Shown here: positions 23,721 through 30,771 of the stretch, piece by piece
Layout: each line of letters begins with the position of its first letter
Numbering within the stretch: position 1 is the stretch's first letter
Source of the DNA: Streptomyces plumbidurans
GTDB lineage: Bacteria; Actinomycetota; Actinomycetes; Streptomycetales; Streptomycetaceae
Direction of reading: 5' to 3'
Assembly: GCF_019857225.1 (NCBI RefSeq)
Contig: NZ_JAFJSY010000065.1
Location: 1 to 36,829 of the forward strand
Length of the DNA stretch: 36,829 nt
Notes under the pieces: model-generated
Told to the model about the DNA's origin: nothing
Seen by the model: only the letters and a program-made list of their open reading frames with translations
Database searches by the model: none
Translations under genes and position numbers: made by a program

Positions 23721-24236
23721 ATGACGACTCGCTGGCTCACCTCCGAGGAGCAGCGCGCCTGGCGCGCGTACATCGCCGCGACGCACCTCCTGGAGGACGC
23801 GATCGACCGGCAGCTCCAGCAGGACGCCGGCATGCCTCATCTGTACTACTCCATCCTGGCCAATCTCTCCGAGGTGCCCGACCGGCAGCTGCGGATGACC
23901 GATCTCGCCGAGAAGACGAAGATCACCCGGAGCCGGCTGACGTACGCCGTCTCCCGGCTGGAGAAGGACGGGCTGGTGCGGCGCGAGAACTGCAAGTGGG
24001 ACGGGCGGGGGAGCATCGCCGCGCTCACCGACGAGGGTATGGCGGTGCTGGAGCGCACGGCACCCGGCCATGTCGAGACGGTGCGCGCCTCGCTCTTCGA
24101 CCACCTCAGCGAGGAGCAGGTCAGGCAGCTGGAGGAGATCTGCGCGCAGATCGCGGGGGCGCTCGACGAGGGGGGCAGCCGGCCCACGCCCGACGAGGTG
24201 CCGTGGCGCCGCCGGTCGGCACCGCCCTGCTCGTGA
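23721..24236 (+). CDS. MarR-family regulator of the riboflavin-type genes
   Basis: This 171-residue MarR protein has an N-terminal helix with WRAYIAATHLLEDAIDRQL, the winged helix LRMTDLAEKTKITRSRLTYA (about residues 53-72) and wing KDGLVRRENCKWDGRGSIAAL, then a C-terminal dimerisation helix. ATG 23721 starts the recognisable domain. It stands between the RibD-like gene (divergent) and ribA (downstream, same strand), and copies of one inverted repeat lie in both promoter regions. I infer that it controls all three genes. The ligand may be a flavin or precursor, but this is a guess. Confidence 0.9.
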   Translation: MTTRWLTSEEQRAWRAYIAATHLLEDAIDRQLQQDAGMPHLYYSILANLSEVPDRQLRMTDLAEKTKITRSRLTYAVSRLEKDGLVRRENCKWDGRGSIAALTDEGMAVLERTAPGHVETVRASLFDHLSEEQVRQLEEICAQIAGALDEGGSRPTPDEVPWRRRSAPPCS

Positions 24237-24293
24237 GCAGTCCGGTCCACGCACAGCCCCCGAAAGACTGTGTGACGTACTCCATAAACTGGT

Positions 24294-24311
24294 TGCTTCA
24301 AATTTAAAGCA
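24294..24311. promoter_or_regulatory. MarR operator, site 2
   Basis: TGCTTCA-AATT-TAAAGCA lies upstream of ribA. Its arms differ from perfect symmetry at one position. Its centre is 43 bp from that of site 3, close to four DNA turns, so two dimers would sit on one face. Confidence 0.75.
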
Positions 24312-24336
24312 CGAGTAGGGTCCTGCCCCGTAGATC

Positions 24337-24354
24337 TGCTTCAAATCTGAAGCA
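24337..24354. promoter_or_regulatory. MarR operator, site 3
   Basis: TGCTTCA-AATC-TGAAGCA has perfect 7-bp arms and ends 29 bp before the ribA start codon, where it would cover the promoter or the transcription start. It is the best copy of the consensus. Confidence 0.8.
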
Positions 24355-24383
24355 GGTGCCGAACCGGACCCGGGAGACCCCGT

Positions 24384-25016
24384 ATGCCCGACCAGCCCGC
24401 CGCCACGGAGCGCGCCCGCGTCCGAGTACCGCTGCACTTCCAGGACGGCTACAGCGTCGACGCCGAACTCGTCACCTTCCACGGCCTGACCGACGGCCAG
24501 GAACACGTGGCCGTCGTCCTCGGCGAACCCGCCCCCGGTACAACGCCTCTGGTCCGCCTGCATTCCGAGTGCCTGACCGGAGACGTGTTCGGCTCCGCCC
24601 GCTGCGACTGCGGACCGCAGCTGCGCGAGGCGGTCGAACGGATCGCGAACCGCGGCGGCGTGCTGCTCTACCTCCGCCAGGAGGGCCGCGGCATCGGCCT
24701 CTACAACAAGCTCGACGCCTACGCCCTCCAGGACCAGGGCCTCGACACCTACGAGGCCAACGCCGCCCTCGGCCTGCCCGAGGACGACCGCGACTACACC
24801 GCGGCCGCGCAGATGCTGCGGGCCCTCGGCATCGACACCCTCGACCTGCTGTCCAACAACCCCGACAAGGCCGAGCAACTCCGCGACCTGGGCATCACCG
24901 TCCACGACCGCGTCCCCACGGGCGTGTTCACCACCGCCCACAACGTCCGCTACCTGCGCGCGAAGGTCCTGCAGACCCAGCACACGCTGCCCCTGGCGGA
25001 ACTGCACGCGGGCTGA
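24384..25016 (+). CDS. ribA: GTP cyclohydrolase II
   Basis: The 210-residue protein is a free-standing GTP cyclohydrolase II, the first step of riboflavin synthesis. It has the zinc Cys cluster CLTGDVFGSARCDC, the catalytic stretch LLYLRQEGRGIGLYNKLDAY and the nucleotide-binding LLSNNPDKAEQLRDLGI. A Tyr precedes the RQEGR motif, as in enzymes that complete deformylation; Streptomyces paralogues with Met near this place are known to stop at the formylated product. Most bacterial riboflavin operons fuse RibA to RibB; this one is unfused, so it may be a second copy. It is the downstream target of the MarR operators. ATG 24384 has GGGAG nearby. Confidence 0.93.
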   Translation: MPDQPAATERARVRVPLHFQDGYSVDAELVTFHGLTDGQEHVAVVLGEPAPGTTPLVRLHSECLTGDVFGSARCDCGPQLREAVERIANRGGVLLYLRQEGRGIGLYNKLDAYALQDQGLDTYEANAALGLPEDDRDYTAAAQMLRALGIDTLDLLSNNPDKAEQLRDLGITVHDRVPTGVFTTAHNVRYLRAKVLQTQHTLPLAELHAG

Positions 25017-25100
25017 CCGGACACCGCCCGGCCGGCACCGCTCAAGGACCTCCCAGGGCCCCCTCGATCCGCCGACGGTAAAAGGATGTTCAGACCCGTT

Positions 25101-25137
25101 CGGGGCGGCGTGCCGCAGTTGGCGGCACGCCGCCCCG
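25101..25137 (+). terminator. Strong hairpin between ribA and the NrdJ-like gene
   Basis: CGGGGCGGCGTGCCGC (25101-25116) pairs perfectly over 16 bp with 25122-25137 around a five-base loop. There is no T tract, as is common in Streptomyces. It separates ribA from the next gene. Confidence 0.85.
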
Positions 25138-25150
25138 TGCTTATGGTCGA

Positions 25151-25198
25151 CCCCAACATCCTGTGCCCACAGGCCAGTTGAGTACCCACAACGTGTGC
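25151..25198 (+). promoter_or_regulatory. Possible NrdR-box pair
   Basis: CCCCAACATCCTGTGC (25151-25166) and the related CCCACAACGTGTGC (25185-25198) stand about 32 bp apart before the NrdJ-like gene. NrdR sites are paired, partly palindromic ACA...TGT boxes about three turns apart. The fit to consensus is partial, so this is a suggestion from sequence and gene context. Confidence 0.25.
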
Positions 25199-25232
25199 AC
25201 AGGCATGTGCACTTGCGGAGGTGACGGCGTTC

Positions 25233-25724
25233 ATGACGGATCGGTTCGGGGATCGCACGACGCGGGTGGCCGTCCCCCGCCCCGCCCGGCGCATGCTGTC
25301 GACGACCCGGTCCTTCACCGTGGGCCAGGGCAAGGGATACCTCACCGTCGCCCGCACCCCCGAGGGCCGCGTGGCCGCAGTGGCGGTCCGCATGGCCAAG
25401 CAGGGCTCCACACTCGCCGGCATGCTGGACGCCTTCTCCACCACCGTCACCCGCGGCCTCCAGCACGGCGTCCCCCTGGAAACCCTGGTCGCGGACTACG
25501 TCGGCACCCGCTTCGAACCCGCCGGCCCCACCGACGACCCCGACATCCGCCAGGCCTGCTCCGTCATGGACTACGTCGGCCGCCGCCTCGCCCTCGACCA
25601 CCTGCCCTACGCCACCCGAGCCGACCTCGGCGTCCTGACCGCTCAGGAACGGCTCGCGCAGCAGGCCCTCGGACACAAAACGACCCCGACCGGAACCTTT
25701 GTCCCGGCCGGGGTCACCCCATGA
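25233..25724 (+). CDS. Free-standing NrdJ C-terminal-type (TSCPD-like) protein
   Basis: The 163-residue protein matches only the end region of adenosylcobalamin-dependent ribonucleotide reductase: KQGSTLAGMLDAFSTTVTRG, VPLETLVADYVGTRFEPAG and DPDIRQACSVMDYVGRRLAL follow the NrdJ order. The catalytic barrel with the radical-bearing Cys is absent, so it cannot reduce ribonucleotides alone. The frame is intact and has a start at ATG 25233 behind GGAGG (GTG 25221 overlaps that site). It could be a maintained regulatory or accessory domain, or a truncated gene kept in frame. Its 3' end lies just left of the island boundary at 25740. Confidence 0.82.
   Translation: MTDRFGDRTTRVAVPRPARRMLSTTRSFTVGQGKGYLTVARTPEGRVAAVAVRMAKQGSTLAGMLDAFSTTVTRGLQHGVPLETLVADYVGTRFEPAGPTDDPDIRQACSVMDYVGRRLALDHLPYATRADLGVLTAQERLAQQALGHKTTPTGTFVPAGVTP
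25682..25715 (+). terminator. Hairpin at the end of the NrdJ-like gene
   Basis: GACCCCGACCGG (25682-25693) pairs with CCGGCCGGGGTC (25704-25715) with one mismatch and a ten-base loop. It lies within the last codons and ends seven bases before the stop, as terminators of compact genes sometimes do. Confidence 0.65.
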
Positions 25725-25739
25725 CGGGGGTACTCGCGG

Positions 25740-25784
25740 TAGGCCCTGTGGGACTCGAACCCACAATCAATGGATTAAAAGTCC
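25740..25784 (-). repeat. Distal att repeat: 3' fragment of tRNA-Lys
   Basis: The sequence equals positions 34105-34149 except for one base (T for C at 25767). It covers the tRNA from within the anticodon stem-loop through the T arm to the discriminator base. Beyond 25784 the match stops, and no D arm or 5' acceptor strand is present, so this is not a functional tRNA. Confidence 0.93.
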
Positions 25785-26009
25785 TGGCCAAGGCTTGCTG
25801 GGTGGTTCCGGACTCTGCTGCAGTGTCTGGAACCATGTGGTCAGGGCGCGTGCTGCCCCGCGCTCCGTCCATGCCGTGACGGTCTCTGCCAGATCATCCG
25901 CTCACGCATCGCTCACGCACGGCGGGGCGCTTGGCGGCAGCTTTCAGCTCGCGAAGACCTGGGCTCGCGACGAGTACCAACCGACCCCGTCTCCCACCGC
26001 CGCTGCCCT
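25785..26009. other. Left end of the island, no gene seen
   Basis: This is where an integrase gene would usually lie. I found no tyrosine or serine recombinase motif in any frame. An imperfect palindrome, GGTTCC-g-GAC ... GTC-t-GGAACC (25804-25834), lies 20 bp inside the att repeat and could be a recombinase arm site or a remnant. Confidence 0.4.
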
Positions 26010-27122
26010 TCAGAACACCGCCCGTACGTAGAAACCACCATCCACAGTCTTTCCGTACTCGAACTCGCCGTCGACTTGGGCTACTTGTTCAGCCAAGCCC
26101 GCAAGGCCCTTCCCGCCGCCCGGCATCGACGGCACAGCGACACCAGTGGGCTCGTTACGCACTTCCACGAGCAGTTGCTCCTGAGAACCATCCAAGGTCG
26201 AGGAAGTGACCGTCACCTCGATCCGTGCTTCCGGCGCATGTCGTGCCACGTTCGTCAGGGCCTCCTGTACAACGCGGTAGGCGGCGCTCTGGACGTCGCC
26301 CGGCCAGCGTTCGGGCACGTCGACAGCGATGCGAGCCCTGTCCGTCAGGCCCGCGCGAGCCAAAAGCTGTGGTATTTCGCGCAGACTGCCCACCCGTGGA
26401 TCGCCGTCCTGTGGACGCAGCATGCCGGTGACGGCCCGCATCTCCTCGAGCGCCCGACGGCTGAGCGCGTGGATGGCAGCGGCGTCGCCGGCGGTGTCAC
26501 TGTCACGCGCGCGTGAGCCGAGAGCCTCGGCCCGCAAGGCGATGAGGCTCGCCGCACGACCGACCGAATCGTGCAGGGCGCGGGCCAGGGCGGACCGCTC
26601 CTCGATGGAGGCGAGACGGCGGACCAGACGCAGTTCCTCGGACCGGCTGCGCCTGAGCGCGATGTAGCTGCCCGCGAGCTTCTTGCGGGTACGGTACTGG
26701 AGCCCGATCGCCGTGGGCGCGGCCGAGATCGCGGCGGCGTGGACGACAAAGATCACCCAGCCCCGGAGCGTGTCCGGGGCCGCTCGCCCGGGCAGCAAGC
26801 ACTCCGAGACACCGACGGCCGTGACAGCTGTGGCACAGACGACACTGGTGCGCAGGGAGTACCGCTGCCCGACATGGAAGAGAGCGATGATCGGAGCGAG
26901 CACGATGTCGCCGTCCGCCATGCCAAGCAAGGTCAGCGTGAGGACCGACAACGGGTAGCGGCCGCGCAGAACCAGCGCAAGAACAGCAATGACGGAGACG
27001 CCCAGCTGGTGGGGATGCCACCCCGGTGCATGCGCGCGCCACTGCAGCAGGTCGACCCCCGCGAGAAGCAGCACGCCGGCATCGACAGCCCGCTCGCCGG
27101 TGGCCCTGCGCGTGCCTGTCAC
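26010..27122 (-). CDS. NarL-type sensor histidine kinase
   Basis: The 370-residue kinase has about five hydrophobic segments in residues 1-145, with no large extracellular domain, then a HisKA_3 dimerisation domain. The phosphorylated His is in ERSALARALHDSVGRAASLI. The ATPase domain has the N box YRVVQEALTNVARHA and the G box GGGKGLAGLAEQV. The GTG start overlaps the regulator stop by four bases (GTGA), so translation is coupled. The membrane-only sensor suggests it detects a membrane or wall signal or a hydrophobic peptide, as peptide-sensing and envelope-stress kinases of this type do. Position beside the secreted peptide gene makes that peptide a candidate signal (inference). Confidence 0.92.
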   Translation of the reverse strand: MTGTRRATGERAVDAGVLLLAGVDLLQWRAHAPGWHPHQLGVSVIAVLALVLRGRYPLSVLTLTLLGMADGDIVLAPIIALFHVGQRYSLRTSVVCATAVTAVGVSECLLPGRAAPDTLRGWVIFVVHAAAISAAPTAIGLQYRTRKKLAGSYIALRRSRSEELRLVRRLASIEERSALARALHDSVGRAASLIALRAEALGSRARDSDTAGDAAAIHALSRRALEEMRAVTGMLRPQDGDPRVGSLREIPQLLARAGLTDRARIAVDVPERWPGDVQSAAYRVVQEALTNVARHAPEARIEVTVTSSTLDGSQEQLLVEVRNEPTGVAVPSMPGGGKGLAGLAEQVAQVDGEFEYGKTVDGGFYVRAVF

Positions 27123-27787
27123 GCCGACTTGTCGAGCAGCCCGAGCCGTTCGGCGGCAAGCGCTGCCCGCACTCGGTTCTTGGTGCCGAGCTTGGCGAGC
27201 ACCGCGCTGACATGGGACTTGACGGTCTCCGGGCTCAGGACCAGACAGTCGGCGATTTCGCGGTTGGTGAGCCCGCTCCCCAGGAGTTCGAGGACTTCGC
27301 GCTCGCGTTGCGTGAACTGCTCCGCACGATTTCGTGCCTCGGCGTCCCGCACCGAGACGGACGCGAACCGGCGATAGCCGTCGATGACCGTCGGCGCAAC
27401 GAGACGGGACACAGCGCCAAAGCCCGCGGCCGCTTCCCGTACAGAGGTGGCCAGTTCGGTGGCGGTCGCGTCCTTGAGGAGGTAACCGATGGCACCCTCC
27501 CCGAAGGCTCGCAGCACGTCCGAATCAGTTGCGAACCGCGTCATCATGACGACAGCCGGTGGTTCGGCCAAACGCTTGATGCCGCGGAGCACCGTGAGGC
27601 CGTCCACATCGGGCATCCGCAGGTCGAGCAGAACGACGTCTGCTCCGCTCTCCCTGGCGAACCGAACCGCTTCTCGCCCGGAGCAGTCGCCCACCACACA
27701 CAGATCGACGCATTCGGAACTTTGGAGCATTGCGCGTATAGCGGACCGCACCAATGACTCGTCATCAACAATCAGCACGCTGGTCAT
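27119..27787 (-). CDS. NarL/LuxR-type response regulator
   Basis: This 222-residue regulator has a receiver domain with the acidic pair IVDDES, phospho-acceptor Asp in VVLLDLRMPDVDG, Thr in MMTRF and Lys in LLKDATA. The C-terminal LuxR helix-turn-helix contains TQREREVLELLGSGLTNREI and LSPETVKSHVSAVLAKLGTK. ATG 27787 lies just after GGGGGAG, four bases away. It is the first gene of the pair and is divergent from the small secreted protein gene, with 243 bp between. An imperfect palindrome in that spacer (27943-27958) is a likely binding site. Confidence 0.93.
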   Translation of the reverse strand: MTSVLIVDDESLVRSAIRAMLQSSECVDLCVVGDCSGREAVRFARESGADVVLLDLRMPDVDGLTVLRGIKRLAEPPAVVMMTRFATDSDVLRAFGEGAIGYLLKDATATELATSVREAAAGFGAVSRLVAPTVIDGYRRFASVSVRDAEARNRAEQFTQREREVLELLGSGLTNREIADCLVLSPETVKSHVSAVLAKLGTKNRVRAALAAERLGLLDKSA

Positions 27788-27942
27788 GACTCCCCCATGG
27801 CTGCCAGTGGCTCCCTCGCGCACCCGGTGGTCATTCGGGTGCGCCGTGCGACTCAAGAGCTGTTGGTGACCCGATGATACGCGCGTTGCGTTCTCCCCCG
27901 ACTGGGGGAGCGGGGCCGCGAAATCACGTCACACCGGGGGAT

Positions 27943-27958
27943 GGGAACACGTGTGCCC
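27943..27958. promoter_or_regulatory. Near-perfect palindrome in the divergent promoter
   Basis: GGGAACAC-GTGTGCCC has eight-base arms with one mismatch. It lies 73 bp before the secreted-peptide start and 156 bp from the response-regulator start. It is a candidate operator for the response regulator. A separate hairpin CTCCCCC-gact-GGGGGAG sits at 27893-27910. Confidence 0.45.
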
Positions 27959-28030
27959 CTGTCGGAACCATGACGTCTGCATCGATGTGAACTGCCCTGC
28001 TCCACCCGATCATTCGAGAAGGGAAGGCTT

Positions 28031-28423
28031 GTGAGAGGCAAGAAGTTCATAGCGGGCTCCGTGTTCGTGGGTGTCGTCGCCGCCGCGTCGAGCGGTCTGA
28101 TGGCGTCGACCGCGTCCGCGTCGTCCCTGCCCCAGCAGAAGACTGCGGCCAGTGATTCAGTACAGCGCGCAACCGTCCTCGATGGCGGCGCCAACCCGCA
28201 GTTCCTGCATGCCATCGCCAACGACGTGGTCGCCGGCGTGACCGGAGCCGTCGGCGCGAAGGCCGTGGAGTCGGCGGTGAAGGTCACGACCAAGCTCAAG
28301 TCGGTGTCCAGCGACTCCTCTTCGTCGTCCGAGTCGTCCTCCTCGTCCAGTGGTGGGCCGGTGACAAGCCCGGCTTCTCTGCACGGAATCATCCCCGGCG
28401 ACGCGCAGTTCGACGCGAACTGA
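28031..28423 (+). CDS. Small secreted Ser-rich protein, candidate SDP-like precursor
   Basis: The 130-residue product has a clear Sec signal (MRGKK, hydrophobic stretch, cleavage likely after TASA at residue 30). The mature part contains a hydrophobic/amphipathic stretch at residues 57-90 (FLHAIANDVVAGVTGAVGAK onward), a Ser/Glu/Asp run at 91-108 and a short acidic tail. There is no Cys, so unlike B. subtilis SDP it cannot hold a disulfide. I know no family for it. A good ribosome-binding site (GGGAAGG) precedes GTG 28031. Downstream is a hairpin, then SdpA-like and SdpB-like genes, as expected for an exported peptide whose precursor is made in excess. Function is inferred from context. Confidence 0.75.
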   Translation: MRGKKFIAGSVFVGVVAAASSGLMASTASASSLPQQKTAASDSVQRATVLDGGANPQFLHAIANDVVAGVTGAVGAKAVESAVKVTTKLKSVSSDSSSSSESSSSSSGGPVTSPASLHGIIPGDAQFDAN

Positions 28424-28470
28424 ACGCTGAGCGGGAAGTGAACGGCCGGCGTTGACCCCCGGCCACGGCT

Positions 28471-28500
28471 GCCCGACGCGCCGCGCCAGACGCGTCGGGC
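28471..28500 (+). terminator. Hairpin between precursor and maturation genes
   Basis: GCCCGACGCG (28471-28480) pairs perfectly with CGCGTCGGGC (28491-28500). It follows the small gene by 48 bp and precedes the next by 40 bp. A partial terminator here would give more precursor than maturation protein. Confidence 0.7.
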
Positions 28501-28539
28501 GGCCCCCCGACCTAACTCACATGGGGGATGCATTCTCGG

Positions 28540-29325
28540 ATGGCAACGCACACGAAAGCCCTTGAAGCGTCGGACCCAGGCACGTCAGCTCCTGGCCCAT
28601 CAAACGTCATGCCGACTCCCGGCAAGACGGGCGCGGGCGAGCCTGCACCCGGCTCCCGCCCCGCCACTGCTCGGACCTCTGTTCCCGTACGAGTCCGGCT
28701 CTGCGTCGTTCTCGGGATGCTGCCCGTCCTCGCCTTCACGGCGGCATGCCTCGTTTACAACGCCCCGCAGTCTCCGGCCTCCGTGCGCCTGGCGGGGACC
28801 GCCCGCAAGGTACTCGAGCCGTACTTCTGGCAGGACTGGCAGCTCTTCGGCCCGACGCCGGGAACCAGCAACAACCTGGTCTACCTGCAAGCCAGAATTC
28901 AGTATCAGGGGAAGGTGGTCGAGACAGCCCCGGTCGAGGTCGAAGACGCGATCGACAAGGCTCCTCGCGACTTCCGGATCAACCCGACGAAACTGCCCGG
29001 AATCATGCTTGCCTTCGACCAGACGAGCAGCCACTACGCGAACGCCGCCACCCGGATCAAGAAGCTTCCCGCAGTGCAACGGAAAACCGCCCAGGCGGAG
29101 CTGGACAAGCGATACAAGGCCGACTTCGGGGAAATGCAGCGATTCTTCTCGGCCCGAGCCCACTCGCTGTACCCCGGAGCCCGGATCCTCGCCGTACAGG
29201 CGACCTTCAAGACGCGGCCGATGATTCCGTTTTCGGAGCGGTACGAGCATCCGCGCCCAGTGGAGAAGGTCAAGGGACTGCTTCGCACGTCATGGATGGC
29301 CTACGTCCCCGGGGTGGCTCAATGA
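28540..29325 (+). CDS. DUF5819-type membrane protein, SdpA-like
   Basis: The protein (about 261 residues) has a Pro/Thr-rich cytoplasmic N terminus, one membrane helix (about 55-75, LCVVLGMLPVLAFTAACLVY) and an outer domain of about 185 residues. The block PYFWQDWQLFGPTPGTSNN is the mark of the DUF5819 group. SdpA of Bacillus has the same plan (one helix plus small outer domain with a Trp/Phe-Pro block) and always travels with SdpB. It overlaps the next gene by four bases (ATGA). ATG 28540 is chosen because GGGGGA lies about eleven bases upstream; ATG 28528 is possible. Family naming is from motif memory. Confidence 0.8.
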   Translation: MATHTKALEASDPGTSAPGPSNVMPTPGKTGAGEPAPGSRPATARTSVPVRVRLCVVLGMLPVLAFTAACLVYNAPQSPASVRLAGTARKVLEPYFWQDWQLFGPTPGTSNNLVYLQARIQYQGKVVETAPVEVEDAIDKAPRDFRINPTKLPGIMLAFDQTSSHYANAATRIKKLPAVQRKTAQAELDKRYKADFGEMQRFFSARAHSLYPGARILAVQATFKTRPMIPFSERYEHPRPVEKVKGLLRTSWMAYVPGVAQ

Positions 29326-30410
29326 CGAGGCGTCTACTCAGTGCAGCCGGTGCGTGCAACGCCCTCAGCAGGTTCGTACTCGCCGGCCTGGACAGGTTTG
29401 CGATACGGCTCGCCTGTCACGAGCGGCGGCTCATCGGCCTCTCTCTGATGCGTCTGGTCATCGGCTTCGCAACCATCCTTTACTGCCTCGCGGACTACTC
29501 CAACCGGCAGTTTTTGTGGGGCCCCCACGCGTACAACAGTCCCTCGACGGCGTCGGCGCAGATCCCGCACGCAGGGTTCTCGCTGTACCTGGTGAGCGAC
29601 TCACGGGCGTGGTTCGAACTACTCTTCCACGCGACGATCCTGACCTCCGCGGCATTCATGATCTTCGGCGGCCGGGTACTCACTCTGGTGCAGGCGGTGA
29701 TGATGTGGTCACTGCACTACAGGAACCAGGATCTTCTGGAAGGCGGCGACAACCTCGCGCAGATCCTCATCATCTTCCTGACCTTCACCGTCTCCAACGC
29801 GTACTTCGCCCCCGGCGCCAAGAAACGACGCGAAAGGCTGCTCGCCTCCGACCGACCGCCGACCGTGTCCACCGTGCTGCACAACCTCGCCGCGTTCCTC
29901 ATCGTCTTCCAGACCGCCGTCCTGTACTTCGCGGCCGGCTACTGGAAGACCTTCGGCAAGGTCTGGCAGGACGGAGTCGCGATGTACTACATCAGCCGCG
30001 AGACCGAATTTCGCATGTCGGCCACCTTCGCTCACCTCATGGGCAATGCCTATCTCGGCACAGCGGTCTCGTACGCGACGATCTTCATGGAACTGGCCTT
30101 TCCATTCGCCTTGATGTCCGCTCGGCCCTGGCTGCGCAAGGCCAACACTCTCGCCCTGGAAGGAATGCACCTGGGCATCGCGGCCTTCATGGGCCTCGTC
30201 TGCTTCGGGCTGCTGATGATCGGTGCGGACTGTGTCTGCCTCAGGGACGACGACTACCGGTCGATGTGGCGCCGAGCGCAGACCAGGTACGCACGACTGG
30301 CCACCAGTTGGCCGCCTGAGACTCGAAGCCGGCGAGCATCCCCGCTCACCGGCTCCGCGCCCCGGGTATCCGGTTCGCCTCTCCGGAAGGGAGCCCACGA
30401 TCATGTCTGA
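29322..30410 (+). CDS. HTTM-domain membrane protein, SdpB-like
   Basis: The 362-residue protein has about seven to eight membrane segments and the HTTM signature region SLHYRNQDLLEGGDNLAQIL in a loop next to a helix. HTTM is related to the vitamin K-dependent gamma-carboxylase membrane domain, and SdpB, needed to make the mature SDP toxin in Bacillus, belongs to this group. It overlaps the upstream gene (ATGA) and the downstream gene by eight bases, so all are co-translated. The C-terminal 45 residues are hydrophilic and Arg/Pro-rich. The chemistry of HTTM proteins in bacteria is unknown; peptide processing or modification on the outer face is the reasonable guess. Confidence 0.85.
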   Translation: MTRRLLSAAGACNALSRFVLAGLDRFAIRLACHERRLIGLSLMRLVIGFATILYCLADYSNRQFLWGPHAYNSPSTASAQIPHAGFSLYLVSDSRAWFELLFHATILTSAAFMIFGGRVLTLVQAVMMWSLHYRNQDLLEGGDNLAQILIIFLTFTVSNAYFAPGAKKRRERLLASDRPPTVSTVLHNLAAFLIVFQTAVLYFAAGYWKTFGKVWQDGVAMYYISRETEFRMSATFAHLMGNAYLGTAVSYATIFMELAFPFALMSARPWLRKANTLALEGMHLGIAAFMGLVCFGLLMIGADCVCLRDDDYRSMWRRAQTRYARLATSWPPETRSRRASPLTGSAPRVSGSPLRKGAHDHV

Positions 30411-30771
30411 GCCCCTGGTCCTCTTCGACGGCACCTGCGGCTTCTGCCGCGCCGTCGTGACACGTCTCGCGCGAACTCCCCATCTGCGCCTGGCCGGACA
30501 ACTGCTGCCGTACCAGAGCGCGGACCTGGCCTCGTACGGACTGACCCGGCAGGAAGCGCACGAACGCATGTGGCTCGTACAGGCCGGCCAACTCCATGGT
30601 GGGGCACAGGCGTTCGCCGCATGGTTCGCAACGGGCGGCACGACAGCCCGCATCGTGGGCCGAACGCTCACCCTGCCCGGCGTACGGCATACGGCCGAGG
30701 CCGCCTACCGGTTGACCGCCCGCAATCGGCACCGCATCCCCGGCCCGTGGGAGCGTACGTGCACGATCTGA
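30403..30771 (+). CDS. DCC-family (DUF393) thiol-disulfide oxidoreductase-like protein
   Basis: This 122-residue protein has the defining motif VLFDGTCGFCRAVVTRLA near its start, a CxxC within the DxxCxxC pattern of the DCC family. HTTM genes in many bacteria are followed by DCC genes, as here. The precursor peptide has no Cys, so the thiol chemistry must act on something else, perhaps the HTTM protein or a cofactor. ATG 30403 overlaps the HTTM gene by eight bases; the C terminus overlaps the next gene by 13 bases. Confidence 0.88.
   Translation: MSEPLVLFDGTCGFCRAVVTRLARTPHLRLAGQLLPYQSADLASYGLTRQEAHERMWLVQAGQLHGGAQAFAAWFATGGTTARIVGRTLTLPGVRHTAEAAYRLTARNRHRIPGPWERTCTI

Noticed and set aside
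25740..25784. Second tRNA-Lys gene
   Set aside because: Only the 3' 45 bases match; there is no D arm, 5' acceptor strand or TATGCT promoter, so it is an att-type fragment.
25785..26009. Integrase remnant at the island's left end
   Set aside because: I found no recombinase motif in any frame; the stretch could be a decayed integrase end but nothing supports that.
25699..26031. A 110-residue plus-strand frame across the att repeat
   Set aside because: It includes the tRNA fragment and has no protein-like features or ribosome-binding site.
29322..30410. True vitamin K-dependent gamma-carboxylase
   Set aside because: Only the membrane HTTM part is present and no Glu-rich carboxylation target with a docking sequence is seen; SdpB-like is a better fit.
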